Source: Monarcha castaneiventris obscurior (Eukaryota; Chordata; Aves; Passeriformes; Monarchidae). From it: a DNA stretch of 64,000 bases. Position 1 is the stretch's first letter; every line of letters starts with the position of its first letter. The translations under genes were made by a program, and so were the position numbers. Shown here in pieces: positions 1-13,232 of the stretch. Location of the stretch: positions 55,666,147 through 55,730,146 of the forward strand of contig JAMPIT010000894.1 of assembly GCA_026261815.1 (NCBI GenBank), given 5' to 3'. A model generated the notes under the pieces. That model was not told where the DNA came from and did no database searches. It saw only the letters and a program-made list of their open reading frames with translations.

Positions 1-3000
1 ATAAAGGCATTGTATCCCTAAATTACATGGCACAATGAAGTTCCATGACCAGACATTTCATTGTTTCTCTCTGAATTACTCTGGAGAAATATTTTAAGTT
101 AAGAATTTGAAAATTGCAAAGATTTCTGAAGAAAAACCAATTTCATTATACATAAAAAGATACCTTTAATCTATATTTCTTAATTTTTATTTTTAATGTA
201 TGGTTTTTTTACATGTGGAAACTGCACCCTATTTATAATGCACATTAGGTCACCCACGATTTCCCCACACAAAAAGCCATCTCACCTGTATTTGAATATT
301 TTTTTACTTGGATTCATAAGACTTGTTAAATAACCTGGTTATGAATTTTAAACCCCCATTAGAAAATCAAGTTAGATACAAGAGACATCTGATTATAAAC
401 TATTTGACTGAAATATTCAACGAGTTCAGACTTTTTTTTACATTTGCTTTTCACAAGGAAGCATTATTTCACACTTAGCTGTACGAAACACTTGCAAAAT
501 AAAAGTGATTTTTTTTACAATGAGACATACTCAATGTTGAGCCCTCACGTTCCACCTCACAGTCAACGTTAACAGCTGTGTTGTGATTTGCTGAAATGAG
601 GAATCAGTGATACAGACCAGATAATAACACTAATGCTAGCTGTAGCAGCAGAAAAAAAAAAAGATTTTGTAAAGCGCCTGAGAACTCTTCCTGAAATAAA
701 AGATGTAGCAACAGGCATTTCCCTGAATAACACTGATCGTACTCCTGCTCAATCTGTAATATATGAATTTCAAGTACTTTCAAGCAGCACATTCTTATAG
801 TTACTTTTTTTTTTAACTCTCTAAATAGATTTCGTTAAAACTGGAAGAGCTATGTATAACTCAAAGGTTTATTATCCTGTGCTAGGTTTTTCTTGTAATT
901 GACACTTTTTTCACTTTTTGACAAAATTCATAAATATTAAGGTTCACCTTAGACTATTTCAATCTTGCTTCAATTACCATCATCTGTTAATACTGCATGT
1001 GTGACATGACAAGTATATCACTCCCTGAAAGTTGTTCACTCTCAGCCAATTTTGCAATTGTCTCTGGCAAATTATTGCATTAAGTGCATTTCCCACCATT
1101 CCAACAGGAGCCCAGTGCAAAAGCTGATATGCACCAATAGGCTCACGCCTTTCAAATTCATCCACACTCAGCCCTGACACACCCAAAGCACTACAGGACC
1201 TCCCAGTGAGATTTATTTAACTATTTTAGATGTGAAACAAAAGTTGTGCTGCACATGAATAATGCACAACAGAGCATTTCAGTACAAACAATGAGCTTCC
1301 ACTGCTGCATCAAGGCACGCTCTGTTTTGAGATGAAGCCAGAGCTGACTCAGAAGAAACAGGTGATTGAATTTCAGTCTAACTGCTCACTCTTTTTACAT
1401 TGAAAATACTAATTGCTTCAAAAAGAAGGTGAGTATAGCAAAATCTAAAGAAAAGAGTGAAGGTATACACAGCATAAATACCTTAACTTCACAGTCATGG
1501 CACTTTTATGGTTCAGAATTTTTATGGTTCACACTGTTTCCTGGGAAACATGATTGAAAAAAATATTCAACAGCAATTAGGTCCACAGATTTATGTATGT
1601 TTAGAAATTCCCTGTCAAGGAGGAAGATAAGGTATTTGAAGTACTGACAGGTTCTTGCAGCCAGACAGAATGGGGACAGATAAAGGCATGAAAATTTGCT
1701 GAAGTCTTTTAAAATAAAGTAATTCCTCACACAGTAGTATTAAAGTCCTACTGCTGTTAGTCTGCATTGTCAGCAAACACCTTAATGAGGAGGTCACAGA
1801 CAAGCTGCTTTATTCTACAGGCCCCATTAAGCCTATTAAATTTATTTCCACCTTATTGACACAATTTTGCATTTGAAAGAGGATACCAATGGCATGAAGC
1901 CACTCAAAAGTTATTAACATTTAAACAAAAGTCTAATTTCACAGGAAGCCAAAGGTTCTGAGGGTAAGAATCAGTGCTAGTAGGGAGGCATATATGCACT
2001 AATAATTTTTCCATGGAAAAATAATGCCCTTTTCTGTCTGTAAGGTGAGAGGATAAGAAACAGGCTGGCATGTTGTGCTTACAGCCCCACACGCTCAGAT
2101 CCTGTAGTGATCAGAGCTGTACACGCTGTGAGCAGCAAACAACCAAGGATGGATCTGCAGAACTGCTCCCCACATCTTCCTTGCATGCCAAGAACAAGCA
2201 GGGCTCAGTGTTGGCCTCACCTGTTTGGTTGATTGAGGGTGGCAAGAGTGGTGCAACTACAAAGTCAACACAGAAGCTATAAAGGTTTGATGATGGGGAA
2301 GAAAACATGTAAAGAAAATTTTCTTGTGCCACAGCTGCAGCTAAGCACAGTAACATTCTTACAGCCCAAGAAATTATATTAAAAAAATTCCTCCATTTTT
2401 ATAGTTCTTCTTAGATTTTATTGTCTTGCAGTTGGCAGGGCTATCGGGTCTGAAATGCTCTCACAGGTGATTCAAATTAAAATCTATTGACGTTTGCAGA
2501 GATCTTAATCTAAAATTGTGTCTGGCTCGGTAGCAGTTGTTTCTTTTCTTAAAAAAAAAAAAAAAAACCAAGACAAAACCAAAATTGCTTGACTAACCAA
2601 GACTCTTTTCACTCTGTTTTCTCCTGGGCTTCACACACTGTGATTTGGAAACAATGTGTGCATTGGAAAAAGAAGGGAAGAACCCCTTCCCAGGTAAGGG
2701 AGAAATGATCTTCTATTAGGTTTGTTTTGGGAGCATCAGCACTGTAGGCAGAGGCTGATGTGTGACAGTGATTCAGGATATTTGCTTGGGAGAATCCTGC
2801 CTATCAAGACTCCAAATGAATTCCCTCTGCAAAGTTGGGAAATCTGCTGTTTGCCAGTTTCATTTTCATTACTGTGACATGAGCCTGGCAGTTACTGCTC
2901 CAGCAGAACCAGACTTGTCCTTAACTGTCTTCCATCATTTCTCACAGGGACTTCATCTTCCTCAACACAGATTTTGTTCTAGAAGCCAAACTATTTTGGC

Positions 3001-6000
3001 TCCTCTTCTATGCCACATTAAGTCTTTGGATTCCCAGTGTTGGTCATGTCAGGTGAGTGTGACATTTTTCATTCATATTCTTTCTGTTAGTCATTTCAAT
3101 GCATGAAATCGATTTTCTACTCCTACCACAATAAAAATCAGTTTAGCAAAAAAAATAGAATTAGGAAGAAAATAGGAGCCTGTTGGAAGCATCAATATTT
3201 AAAATAAAATATTTACGTTCTTAATTTGAAGTGTGTGGGTTTGTTTGAAATCACTAATTCTGTATTTTACTCCATCACACAGTAGTGATGGTGCATGTTC
3301 AGATGCTCCTTTGAGAACCATAAAATATAGAATATAACAGCAAAACCAGGGAATTAAAAAAGAAAAGAAAACAAAAAAAGCAACTTATTTTACCAATGTA
3401 AAATCTTGTGAACAACCTAGGATGAATTAGATGAGCTTTTCTGCATGAAAAAAAAAAAGCAGAAGTTTAGAATTTTGCTCAAACTACTTTATCTGTGCCC
3501 AGTTCTTCATACCTACACTGGGGATAGAGCATGTCCTGGCCTTCAAGATGTGCCATAAGATAAAAGACATTTTGAATTGAGTCTTCAGGACACAGCAGAA
3601 GCAGTGGTCATCAAATAAATCCTGCAGGTAATGTATGGCTATTAAAAGAAACCAAGCAATTAACGAGACAGGCTTGGATTTCTCTCTCCTGTGCCCATGT
3701 CCTCAGCAATTACAGAAGGAGCAAGAGCAGAACCACATCCAAGAGCTATGGTGTGCTCTGATGCAAATAAAACAATTAGGAACCAAGGAATTAATAAAGC
3801 CTTCATTTGTGTCACATCTGAAATATCTAACCAATATAACTGGCTTTAATTTGACATTTCTTTCTACACCATACGACAGGAATTTAATTAAATCAATACA
3901 TTTCTCCTCAATGTTAAGTATCCCTTTTTTTCATGTCTATACTTGCATCTTGACCATTATTAAACTCAGTAACTCAAGTCAAGTAAATGTGAAAACTTAG
4001 AGGAAAAGCCTAGGATAAGTAGACAATTACATACTAGGGATTTTTTATTTTCTATTTTTAAATAGTATTTTTGTTTCAGAGGAGACAACTTTAACAGCTC
4101 CAACTTCTAGAGCTATTTATTAAGAAGGAGAATATTAGAAAATAAATAATTATGGAAATAGTATGCAAATGGATGACTAATTCACTGAAAGTTTTCTGAT
4201 AAATCTCTCATCTTGTTTGCAAAATTTGCAGGTGAAATTTTGGGAAATATGAATAGGAAAACCCAAAATGTGGGTTTTCACCCAGGTGAATGTTTTGATG
4301 GACATCCTGGAAATTTTATCTGAATTTAGGACAAGTTGTCCTACATGACTGTGAAAATGTCTTCTTCATGGGACAAAGGTCCCGTAAAGCAGTTATTTTT
4401 TTTTATAAGTACCTCTGAAGAGAGAAACTCTTTAATTTAATACTGAGAAGACCCTGGTTTAATTCTGTGGATGAAGTTGTGAGTATGAATCAACACCCAA
4501 AGACCAACATCCACAAAACTCACAGCAACACACCACAGCTCTCATTTTAAGATCTTGCTCTGTATAAACAGTCCCAGAAAAAGGAAAAGAAAGGGGACAA
4601 GAGCTCTATTCTTAACCTGGAAAAGAAGGAAACAAGATGGGCTCCTTGCTGCTGTGCTACAGGAAAGTACAAAATCTCATTGGAATGGGAAAATAAAGCT
4701 GGAATATAAAGCCCTCACAAGTACCAAATGGAAGGTATAGATGCAAAAGTTGGTGGTTCCCTTCTAGCAGCAACCAAAATAGCTGCAGAAAAGTTTATCA
4801 GTGCTTATATCAGACAGTTGGATTAAGTTTCTGCAAGACCACTATATTCTTGATTTGAGGACAATGTCTTTTTATAATAATTTTATCTCTAAACTAACTT
4901 CATCTATAACCAGCTTCTAATAAAAATCCCCCACAGGTACTAGTCCTTGCTTTAATGTGAAAAGGTTCAATCTACCTATTCCTTAGCAACCAGTTTACTC
5001 CAGGTATAAAGCAGCCCTGTTTCTAGAATCCAAACTGACTGCAGTGATCTGTGTCGTTCCTGAGGAGAACTTACAATTTTTTGTCATTTGCAAAATAACT
5101 TTTTGCCAGTTTTGCATTTCCCAAGGTCGCCATAAAAAAGAATGTTTGGTTTTTTTCCTTGTATATTTCAACTTGGCCCAATCAGCTTTTTTACTTAAAA
5201 AGATGGGGATTTGTATGGTTCTGTTGGTTTGTTTGTTTTTTTTTTTTTAATTTGCTATTGAATCCTAAATCAAGGTGAAACAATTATAAAAGGCATTCTT
5301 CAAAAAAAGTATTCTGCATTCATCACCATTTAAACAGATCAGGTGAACCAATCCATCTCAATAAGAACAGGATTAAGAAAATAACCAGACTGAATTATGC
5401 TTTTAACTTTAAAAGTGATCGTTGTGTTTACCTCCAGAGAGCATTCAGAGATAAATGGCTGCTATTAAAGTGATGATCTCATCAACACATGGCAGCCTTT
5501 CTCTTCTCACACACTGTGAAGAAAATAGAATTATCCTTCTTCTTGGAGCCCATCTTATTTCCTCATGCTTCACAAACTGGGAGAAATGAAGGCAGTATCA
5601 TCAAGTGTGAGCTATTGTGGAAAGGACAGGTCAAAATCTTTTCATTCACTCTTGCAGATGAGCAACATTTTTAATAGGATTTTAATTAATTTCTACAGAA
5701 TGTTCCTTCTTCTCCTCAAATGACGATGGAGTGGTTTGCCTTTTGCCTTAAGAATATTGGAATGATCCATCTCTCCTTCACTCCTGCATGGGGTATTATG
5801 AGGAGCAGCACACATTTCCTTTCAGGAAGATGAAAAGCACTTTGCAATGTTTTCCAAGGCTCTGCAGAAGCACAGACAATATTGACTGTCACAAGAGCTC
5901 CCTGTCCTGCCTGGCATCATGGGGAATTCACAGGCTGACTGCCACAGCTATCAGAGGACAGACTGCAGAGCCCAGTGTGGAGGGATGCAATGGCATGGCC

Positions 6001-8908
6001 AGAGCCAAGGAATTCCAACTGTTTTCTGCCTCAGACAGAAGGCAAGACACTTTTCTGTGTCCTCATAGAAAAAATAAATAAGAAAATACATTCTATAGTA
6101 CCCATCCTGTTTAACTAGTTAATATTCTCACTAACTCTTAAGCAACAAGTTCCCATGCAAATTAAACTTGCTCTTTCACCTCACAATTGGAGTTTGGGAG
6201 TCTCAAGCATCCCTGAAAGTCATGTACACTCAAAAACACCATTCAAAGGCAGTGGCCAAAGAAAAGACCCTTTGACTCAGTTTTTGATTAAAACTGGCAC
6301 ACAATGCTCCTCTTTCACAATTTAGTCTTAGAGATAACACACAATGGAGACACATCAACATGAAAAATACTTATTGATGGAGGTAATGAAGTATTTCTGC
6401 CGAGCAACCAGGAAAATCTTTACAAATATCTTTGTCCCTAAATTGGTCCAAAATTTAATTCCAAGTTTAGTCTTTGATTTAGAACGTATGCAAGGCACTT
6501 AACCACTCTACACCAATAAAAGCTCTATAGCCAATTTGTCTGAGTATTAGGACATTTATTTTCTTAAATATTTTAACATGCTTTGAAACCATTAGATGAC
6601 CCCTGTATGAATAGAAAATATTACTGGATATCTCTGTGGGAAAAGCATTCTTGCCTTAAAGATGCCATCCAGGAATTACATAATCAGTTAAACAAAATGT
6701 AGAAAAAAATTATAATCCAGCCCTCCCCCTGCATTTTGATATGCTTCACCAGCATGTATTATATGACTATATTTTGATTTATTCTCCCAACACCCTAAGG
6801 AGAAGGAGGGGATGAAAAATCTCTTTTTTCCAAAAAACTTTATAACATTCACAGAAGACATGTGACTATCCCAAGGAAAAGCATAATGTCAAGCATAGTG
6901 GTGACTCAGTGAAGTCCGAGACTACTGCCTAGTCCCAAATTGGATAACCCTTTATTTTCCTATATTTTAAAGTCTTTCTTCTTAATCACGTAAAATAACT
7001 TGGATCTACATGAGTTCAAATGGCAAAGGAGTGAGCTCACCTAAGAGGAAAACAACAGGTAGGCCTCAGGCCTGCTGTCCAGCTCAAAATATCCACCAGA
7101 ATTCAGCTTATTCCATGCCAGCAGCAGCAGGTTAGAAAAACAAAAACATCTTCAGCTGTAACCATTGAGACACACAGGTTAATGCTCCTCTCAGCCCCCA
7201 TATTCCATAGATTTTTCTCTTAGGTGGAAGTTTGAGTGCAGGTGCTTCAAGCACAAATGCAGGGCTGTGTTAGGTGGACAAGACCCAACCTCCTGTGCTA
7301 CAAAAAATTAAACTTTACAGGATCACAAAGCTCTGATGTTTTCTGTAAAGGACAATCTATTTTTCCTGCTTTACCTAACAGACCTATGGCACAGAGGTAA
7401 GAAAAGCCATTCATTTCACTGTTATTTGTTTGAGGGGGCTGGTGTCTGTGTTGCTATTTTTGTTTCTTTTAAAGTCACCAGAACATGGGAAAAGTTAGAG
7501 GTTTTAGTTGCCATCTGGACAGTCAAAACCTGTTAAGACTTTATAGGAATTCATATAATTTACCTGTAAATTTAACAGTGCTTCACAGTATCTTTTTTTC
7601 AGTATACACTGGCCAAAACAAACTGGAATGGAAACAAAGCCTGGTGTTTCTGAAACAGATGTTATAAAGTCATAAAGGCAAGAATAAAAACTGACAAGGG
7701 ACTTACAAGCTAGTTTATTATACCTTCCACAGAAAAAAAACAGGGTGAAAGTTTTTTCATGTAACATTATAGATGAATGAATGGCTTGCAACTGAATTCT
7801 TTCACTTCATTTGAACATCTATTTAAAGAAATGGATATATACCTTTCAAACTCTGCCAAGTTCCACAATTAAGTACAAAAGAATTGGCCAAATAATGGCA
7901 CACACTCACAAGAGTGGCTGAATCATAGGTGCTCTTTAAGAGAAACCTAGAATACAATTTTAGAAAAAGTTCATATATGTTTACTAAGATGCTTTTCAGT
8001 GCAAATTTGGGAAGATTAGAAAGAGAGAGGAGATGAAAAGCAAAGGTGGGACTGAACAGGTAAAGAACTGATTTCCTCTAGTTTGCACAACAAAAACATA
8101 AGCAATGGAAGTGCCGTTGCAGAAAACATCACAGGTAAGTGTCAAAGGATCAAATTATCTTGATTCTTTATTGAATATAATTCAAACAATTAATTTGAAT
8201 ATAATTCCAGCCCTTGTCTCCAGTGGAGCTCCACTGAGGTGATCAAGCTGCTTACTGCAGCTCTATCAGAGCCTCTGGTGGGAGGCGTCTCGGGGGCGCA
8301 GTGATGGGCTTAGGGCAGGGGGATGCAGTTGTCCGAAGCCATAAAAAAGAAGAGCCAGTCACTGACAGTGGGATCAGCACAAGGAACCCAGCAGAGAGCG
8401 AGAAGGGCCCCCAGGATACTGATGGTGACACTAGAAGAGCATCTTCAGGGCAAACTGCCCTCTTCTGAAGATTATTCTACAACGTTGACAAGAATGATAC
8501 ATATCCAGTCGTACTGCTAAGTGGAGCACAAGTAATCAGCTAATTATCTGTTTTACATAATGAGTGAGGGACGTGCTTTCACCCAGGGAAAACTGATAAA
8601 AGGAAGAAATAACGTTTGCCATAAGCATCAGAAGGGCTGTGCTTCCAGTCAGTGACAAGGCAGACCAAACTTCAGAGAGATGTGTCAAAACACCGAGTCA
8701 GGGAGAAAAGAGCACATCAGCCCAGGCTGGGAGAGGCAGCAGTGCTGAGATCAGAACTCAGAACACTGAGCTGCCAGTGTGGGTGGCTGAGCCAGCCCTG
8801 GAATGTGGGAGCTCTCAGGAAGGGATCTGCAGCGACAAAACTGAAGCACTGATGGAATTAAGTGGTTGCTTTGATGGCAAAAATTGTTATCTCAAAGGTT
8901 AATCAGCC
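1..8908. other. SPON1 intron, unique AT-rich sequence
   Basis: Part of the intron downstream of the exon at 22683-22831. I see no coding sequence, RNA gene or recognised transposon. Small features are an A17 run at 2551-2567, a T-run around 5238-5250, and a somewhat GC-richer, CpG-containing patch at about 8285-8420. Open frames here (for example a 121-codon frame at 3635-4000, plus strand) have no recognised similarity and no splice or promoter context. Confidence 0.75.
2551..2567. repeat. A17 homopolymer
   Basis: A run of 17 A after a T/C-rich TTTCTTTTCTT. No retroelement body is recognised next to it. Confidence 0.85.
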
Positions 8909-9300
8909 CTGCGTAACCTCACAGCATCCTTGCAGTCCTCCCAAACTGCCTGCCCCTTCTTCCAAAAGTCTCAAGCTCTCCTTTTTTTCCTGAGTTCCAG
9001 CCAAAGTTCTCTGTTCAGCCAGGCTGGCCTTGCCCACCAGCTCATCTTTCAGCACAGGGCATGGCCTGCTCCTGTGTCTTTTAAGACTTCTTTCTTGAAG
9101 AATGTCCGGGCTTCCTGGCTCCTTTGCCCTTCAGGAATGCCTCCAAAAGGACTCTTTTATCCAGTCTCTTAAACAGGCCAAGGCCTGTCCTTCACAAGTC
9201 CAGGGCAGCCATGCTGCTAACATCCCTCCTTACTTCAAGAATCAGAAATCAAATTTCATGATCACCATTCCCCAGACAGTCTCCAACCAAATAAAATCAC
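8909..9300 (-). mobile_element. CR1 LINE fragment, decayed ORF2 endonuclease-end region
   Basis: Reverse-strand remnant of the CR1 non-LTR retrotransposon. Read on the minus strand it follows the avian CR1 ORF2 segment after the catalytic Asp-His of the AP-endonuclease domain (visible as GDHEI), then the stretches encoding a leucine-rich EVR...TLDF-like segment, a Trp/Phe-containing FFKK-like segment and a Pro-Ala-Trp-Leu-like segment, ending near a Leu-Trp-Lys-Lys-Gly-like piece. It is interrupted by stops and frameshifts and so is a dead copy. No CR1 3'-terminal repeat is attached at its low-coordinate end. Recognition is from memory of the CR1 consensus, and both ends are approximate to about 20-30 nt. 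Confidence 0.8.
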
Positions 9301-11365
9301 AGAATGCCATTATAGCACACCAGACTTCTTGGGAAAAAGGGCTTTTCCCTTGGAAGACCTCAAGTATTACAGACATTAACACCATCATTTAAAAAGCCAA
9401 TACGATAAACATAGGCTAGAATATCCCAAAGTTTTCATTACAATTCTGAGTGTTGGCAAATTGTTAATTACTTCAGTAATCCCAGGACAGACAAAAAGTG
9501 GCCCAGAACCACACTGATAGAGGGATCTCACACTCATTAACAATCAAAACTAGTAAATATTGATACTTCTCTGAATGTCTGGGAACACTGGGGCCTTGGA
9601 GCCATGACATTATTAATAAAGAGATAATCAATAAAATAAATCTAACTGCAATTTCTCCTGATAATAATTACTCAGTCATTAATACCATGCTTCTTTTGCA
9701 AAGTTTATCTAGCTTGGTGGGCAGTAAACATGACCGTTACTGACAAGAGCATCTTTGCAGTTATGCTGCTGCATATATTTTATGTATTTCATACCTTTTA
9801 TCAGTCAATTACAAAATAGAAGTATCCTTGATGCCCTTTGAAAATTACTTTTACTATTTAAAACATTCTCTTTTTCTCCCTTAGAAGAAAAGAGCATTGG
9901 AGAAAAGTAATGGGGGACTACAGTGAGTAAGGGAAACACACACCATTCTGCAAGCCTAAATTTCTAAACATAAACTTTGGGGTCTGTTTCATGATTCAAC
10001 ACCTCTTTGCAAGTGCAATTTATGCTTGCACACTGAAAATTGGGTTATTTCATATCTTTACATACTCATATTCTCCACTGTTACTTGAACAAAAAATATA
10101 TATATAGAATATGATCTTTGACATTTTAATTAAAACCTATTAAAAATTCTATAGCAAGCAATAAAGTATAAATTGTCTCTCTAATTTTAACCTGCATTGC
10201 AACTGTGTCTTGAATTCATATCACCATGGATAAAAATCTTTCACAGAGAAGAGCATGGGCTGAGCAAAAAACTCTGGGCCTGACACCTAATTAAGATATA
10301 CTTCCCCCTGATGAAGAAAGTTCTTCATCTAGTACTGTGTGTTGCAGTGCTTCAGGGCTATATGTAAAGGACCATTAAAAATGTACCTGAAGGCAAAGTC
10401 AATCTTTATATTTGACAGCTCTTTTGCAGTAAGTAGCAAAGCGAATATTTTATTGCTTTATGATCTAATGACCATTCTGTTTAATCTTAATGGAGTAAAG
10501 ACGAGCAAGAAAATATGCTTAGGGGATATACTAATACATCAATTATGGAGAGTGGGAAAGTACTTTAAAAAAGTACCAGTAATCTATTGTAAATGAACAT
10601 CTCAATAAGCACTCCTAGCCACAGGGAGAGCTGAAAGAGATGCATTAAAAATCTACTCAGATTCTGCTCATTACAGATATGTTCTTCTCAGCTCTTAAGT
10701 AATGCAGCAATCACATAATTAACTTTGGAAAAGAGAAGCATTTAAACCAACTTGTATCTCTGGAACACTGCAGGCTTTCTCCTTATTTTGTTCAGTGAAA
10801 ATGAACTTTTCCATCTACTTTCCTTACCGTTGCTGCAAAAGGGCTGAGGCAGAGTGGCATTTCTCCTGAAGGTACTGCAAAAGTGCAAACGTGATTCCAC
10901 AAACCAGACACTGACTTTTGGTTAAAAGAACAGGTAAAGAAAGACAGATAAATAAACACAGATTGTGCTTAACTGTGATTCCCATACCAATATGACATCC
11001 CATATGGAAGTAGATGCTTGTCTCCCCAGCAATTTCATCCTGAATTGATGACCTGAATTTCACATGGGAAGGTTTTAGCTTCTTAAATAATTTTGATTTA
11101 GACCTCAGTCCTGTCAGGTGACATGAGATCACACAGCCCAAAAGATCTGTACATCCCAAACCCACCCACTAGCTCCAAGGAAACATTTTACAGAACTTTC
11201 TGAGTGAAATCAGGCCTGCTGTGAAAATGTGGAGAACTAATTCAAGTGCTTAAAATGATGAGGAGCCTCTCAACTGAACCTAAAGAGCTGTACCATGTGC
11301 AGTAATTCAGGGAAAGATGCCTCTACTCAGGAGCTCTCAGGACAGGGAACTCTGGATTCTTATCT
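9301..11365. other. SPON1 intron, unique sequence
   Basis: AT-rich intronic DNA with no recognised gene or transposon. A short (TA)n run occurs near 10097-10107. The 113-codon minus-strand frame at 10824-11165 and the 85-codon plus-strand frame at 10339-10596 have no recognised similarity. Confidence 0.7.
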
Positions 11366-11650
11366 TCATAGAATGGCTTCAGTTAGAAGGGATCTTAAAG
11401 ATCATCTCATTCCCACGTGCAGAGACACATTCCGCTATCCCAGGTTGCTCAGAGCCACATCCAACCTGGCCTTGAACACTTCCAGGGATGGGGCAGCCAC
11501 AGCTTCTCTGGGCAGCCTGTGCCAGGGCCTCACAGTAAAGAATTTTTTCCTAATACCCAATCTAAACCTACTCTCTTTCAGTTTAAAACCACTCCCCCTT
11601 CTCCTGCCACTACATGTTCTTGTAAATAGTCTCTCCCCATCCTTCTCCTA
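11366..11650 (-). mobile_element. CR1 LINE 3'-end fragment
   Basis: The plus-strand text begins TCATAGAATGGCTTCAGTTA and continues through AAGGGATCTTAAAGATCAT and the block ending GGGCAGCCTGTGCCAGGGCC, then the TTTCCTAATACCCAATCTAA block. This is the reverse complement of the 3' untranslated region and tail of avian CR1, so the element lies on the minus strand with its 3' terminus at the low-coordinate end. It is 5'-truncated, as is usual for CR1. The 143-codon plus-strand frame at 11295-11726 is simply antisense CR1 sequence plus flank and is not a gene. The upper boundary is approximate. Confidence 0.92.
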
Positions 11651-12759
11651 CTTTGAACTTGTCTACAAAAGCCCCAATGAGCTACTGCAGAATAAATCAC
11701 CTGTCAGACCTGTTACTCTGCTCTAGAATCCCTCAGTGCAGTTTCCTTCCTTTGCTTGCTGTCTTTCAGTGTCTCGGAACATTATGAAACTAAAATGCAG
11801 GGAATCCTCCTCTCCAGGACAACTTTCCAGCTGGGGAGTTAAAGCAGCACAGCTGCTGTGGGTTAAACTCCATCCAAGCCTCCCATCCCCAGGCTGTCCC
11901 AGGCAGAGGAGCCTCCAGTGTGCCAACATGCACTGACTCACCCAGGCAGGCTCCTGACTGAATTAAGAAACAGGAGTATCACTGACATGAATGTGATGTG
12001 CACTAATTCTGCCCAACATTTTATGGAGAGAAAAAGAAACAGGAAATATCAAAAGTGGCAGTTGACAGATAATTTACTGACAGGTTTTTATCTTATGAAT
12101 AGGTGTCTACCGTGGGTATATTTCTTTGCCTATATAACTCAAATTAAACCTTTTTATTTGACTAATAACATAGCAAACCTTAATTTTAAGGAGTGATTAT
12201 TAAAGTGAATTTATATGGGATGTAGAAAAATTTCCATTTGGAAAATGAAAAAGCCTCTGTACTACAATTCTAAGAAGATCTGTGTGTGGGATTCAAACTC
12301 ACATACATTAAAAAAAATTCAACTTTCACTTTCCCATCAACACAAGCTGTTTCATGAGTATTTCAGCACAAAGTCTTGTCACATAGCTTAAATAACCAAG
12401 AGATTTTATTTCTTTGCAGTATTATGGATTATTTTAAGCCAAGGAGAAATGAAGATGTAGCAATAAACCTCGGTGGCAAATAATTTTTAAAAATTTCTCG
12501 ATGCCTTTCTTAATCTAAAGACTGGGGAGATGTGTGCATCTTGGGTTTGATAAAACAGATTACTACTATTCATGGCTGTATATTAATCAGTGACAAGTGA
12601 GCCCCTTGATGAAAGGGCAAGAGCTAGTGATGCTCAAGCAGATTGTAGATAGTGGATCTGGTTACATTTTTATGTCTAGCTACGGACTTTTGATGTAGTT
12701 TACATGGATAATGAAATTATTATAAACAGTTTTCTCGTGTCTAAACATTAAATTATATA

Positions 12760-12815
12760 TATTGAATAGCCATGTGTGTCTTTGTATATTATACACATTT
12801 GTATATACACACACA
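12760..12815. repeat. TA/CA-rich simple-sequence stretch
   Basis: Alternating purine-pyrimidine runs (ATATATAT, GTATATTATACACA, GTATATACACACACA) form an imperfect dinucleotide-rich tract. It is likely length-polymorphic but is not a pure microsatellite. Confidence 0.6.
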
Positions 12816-13108
12816 TTCCACTTTGTGTATCTTGCTTTAAGCTAACGATGACAAAGATCTGTTTCTTCCTTTAGTCTTTATTTTAAAAACACAAGTCACA
12901 TCGTGAAGTCCTCAGCAAAATGCACTGCACACAGCTTTGGAAAGCTGCTTTTAGAGGACCATTCTCAGCTGCTGGAGGAAAAAAGCAAAAAAATTCACAT
13001 GTTCTGAAAATTGCCCTGAGAAAGCAAAGCTGTAAGCGTGGAGTAACAGCAGTGATGCAGCTGAGTATTCAAACTGAACTAATTGTTTTGGAAGAACAAT
13101 AAAATGCT

Positions 13109-13232
13109 GCATTTTTGATGTTTTGAAGCATAAATATAAGGAACAAGAAAAACTGCTCTGAAAAGAGTCTGCATTTTCAATGTTTTGAAGCATAAATATA
13201 AGGAACAAGAAAAACTGCTCTGAAAAGAGTCT
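13109..13232. repeat. 62-bp tandem duplication, two copies
   Basis: Copy one is 13109-13170 and copy two is 13171-13232, head to tail with a 62-bp period. They differ at only two adjacent positions (TG versus CA at unit positions 8-9), so 60 of 62 bases agree. The high identity indicates a recent duplication or ongoing gene conversion. The short stretch shared before and after (GC, CTG) is compatible with replication slippage. No coding content is involved. Confidence 0.97.

Noticed and set aside
3635..4000. 121-codon plus-strand open frame
   Set aside because: Intronic, antisense to the gene, no recognised similarity and no flanking signals.
11295..11726. 143-codon plus-strand open frame
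   Set aside because: It is largely the reverse complement of a CR1 3' untranslated region plus flank.
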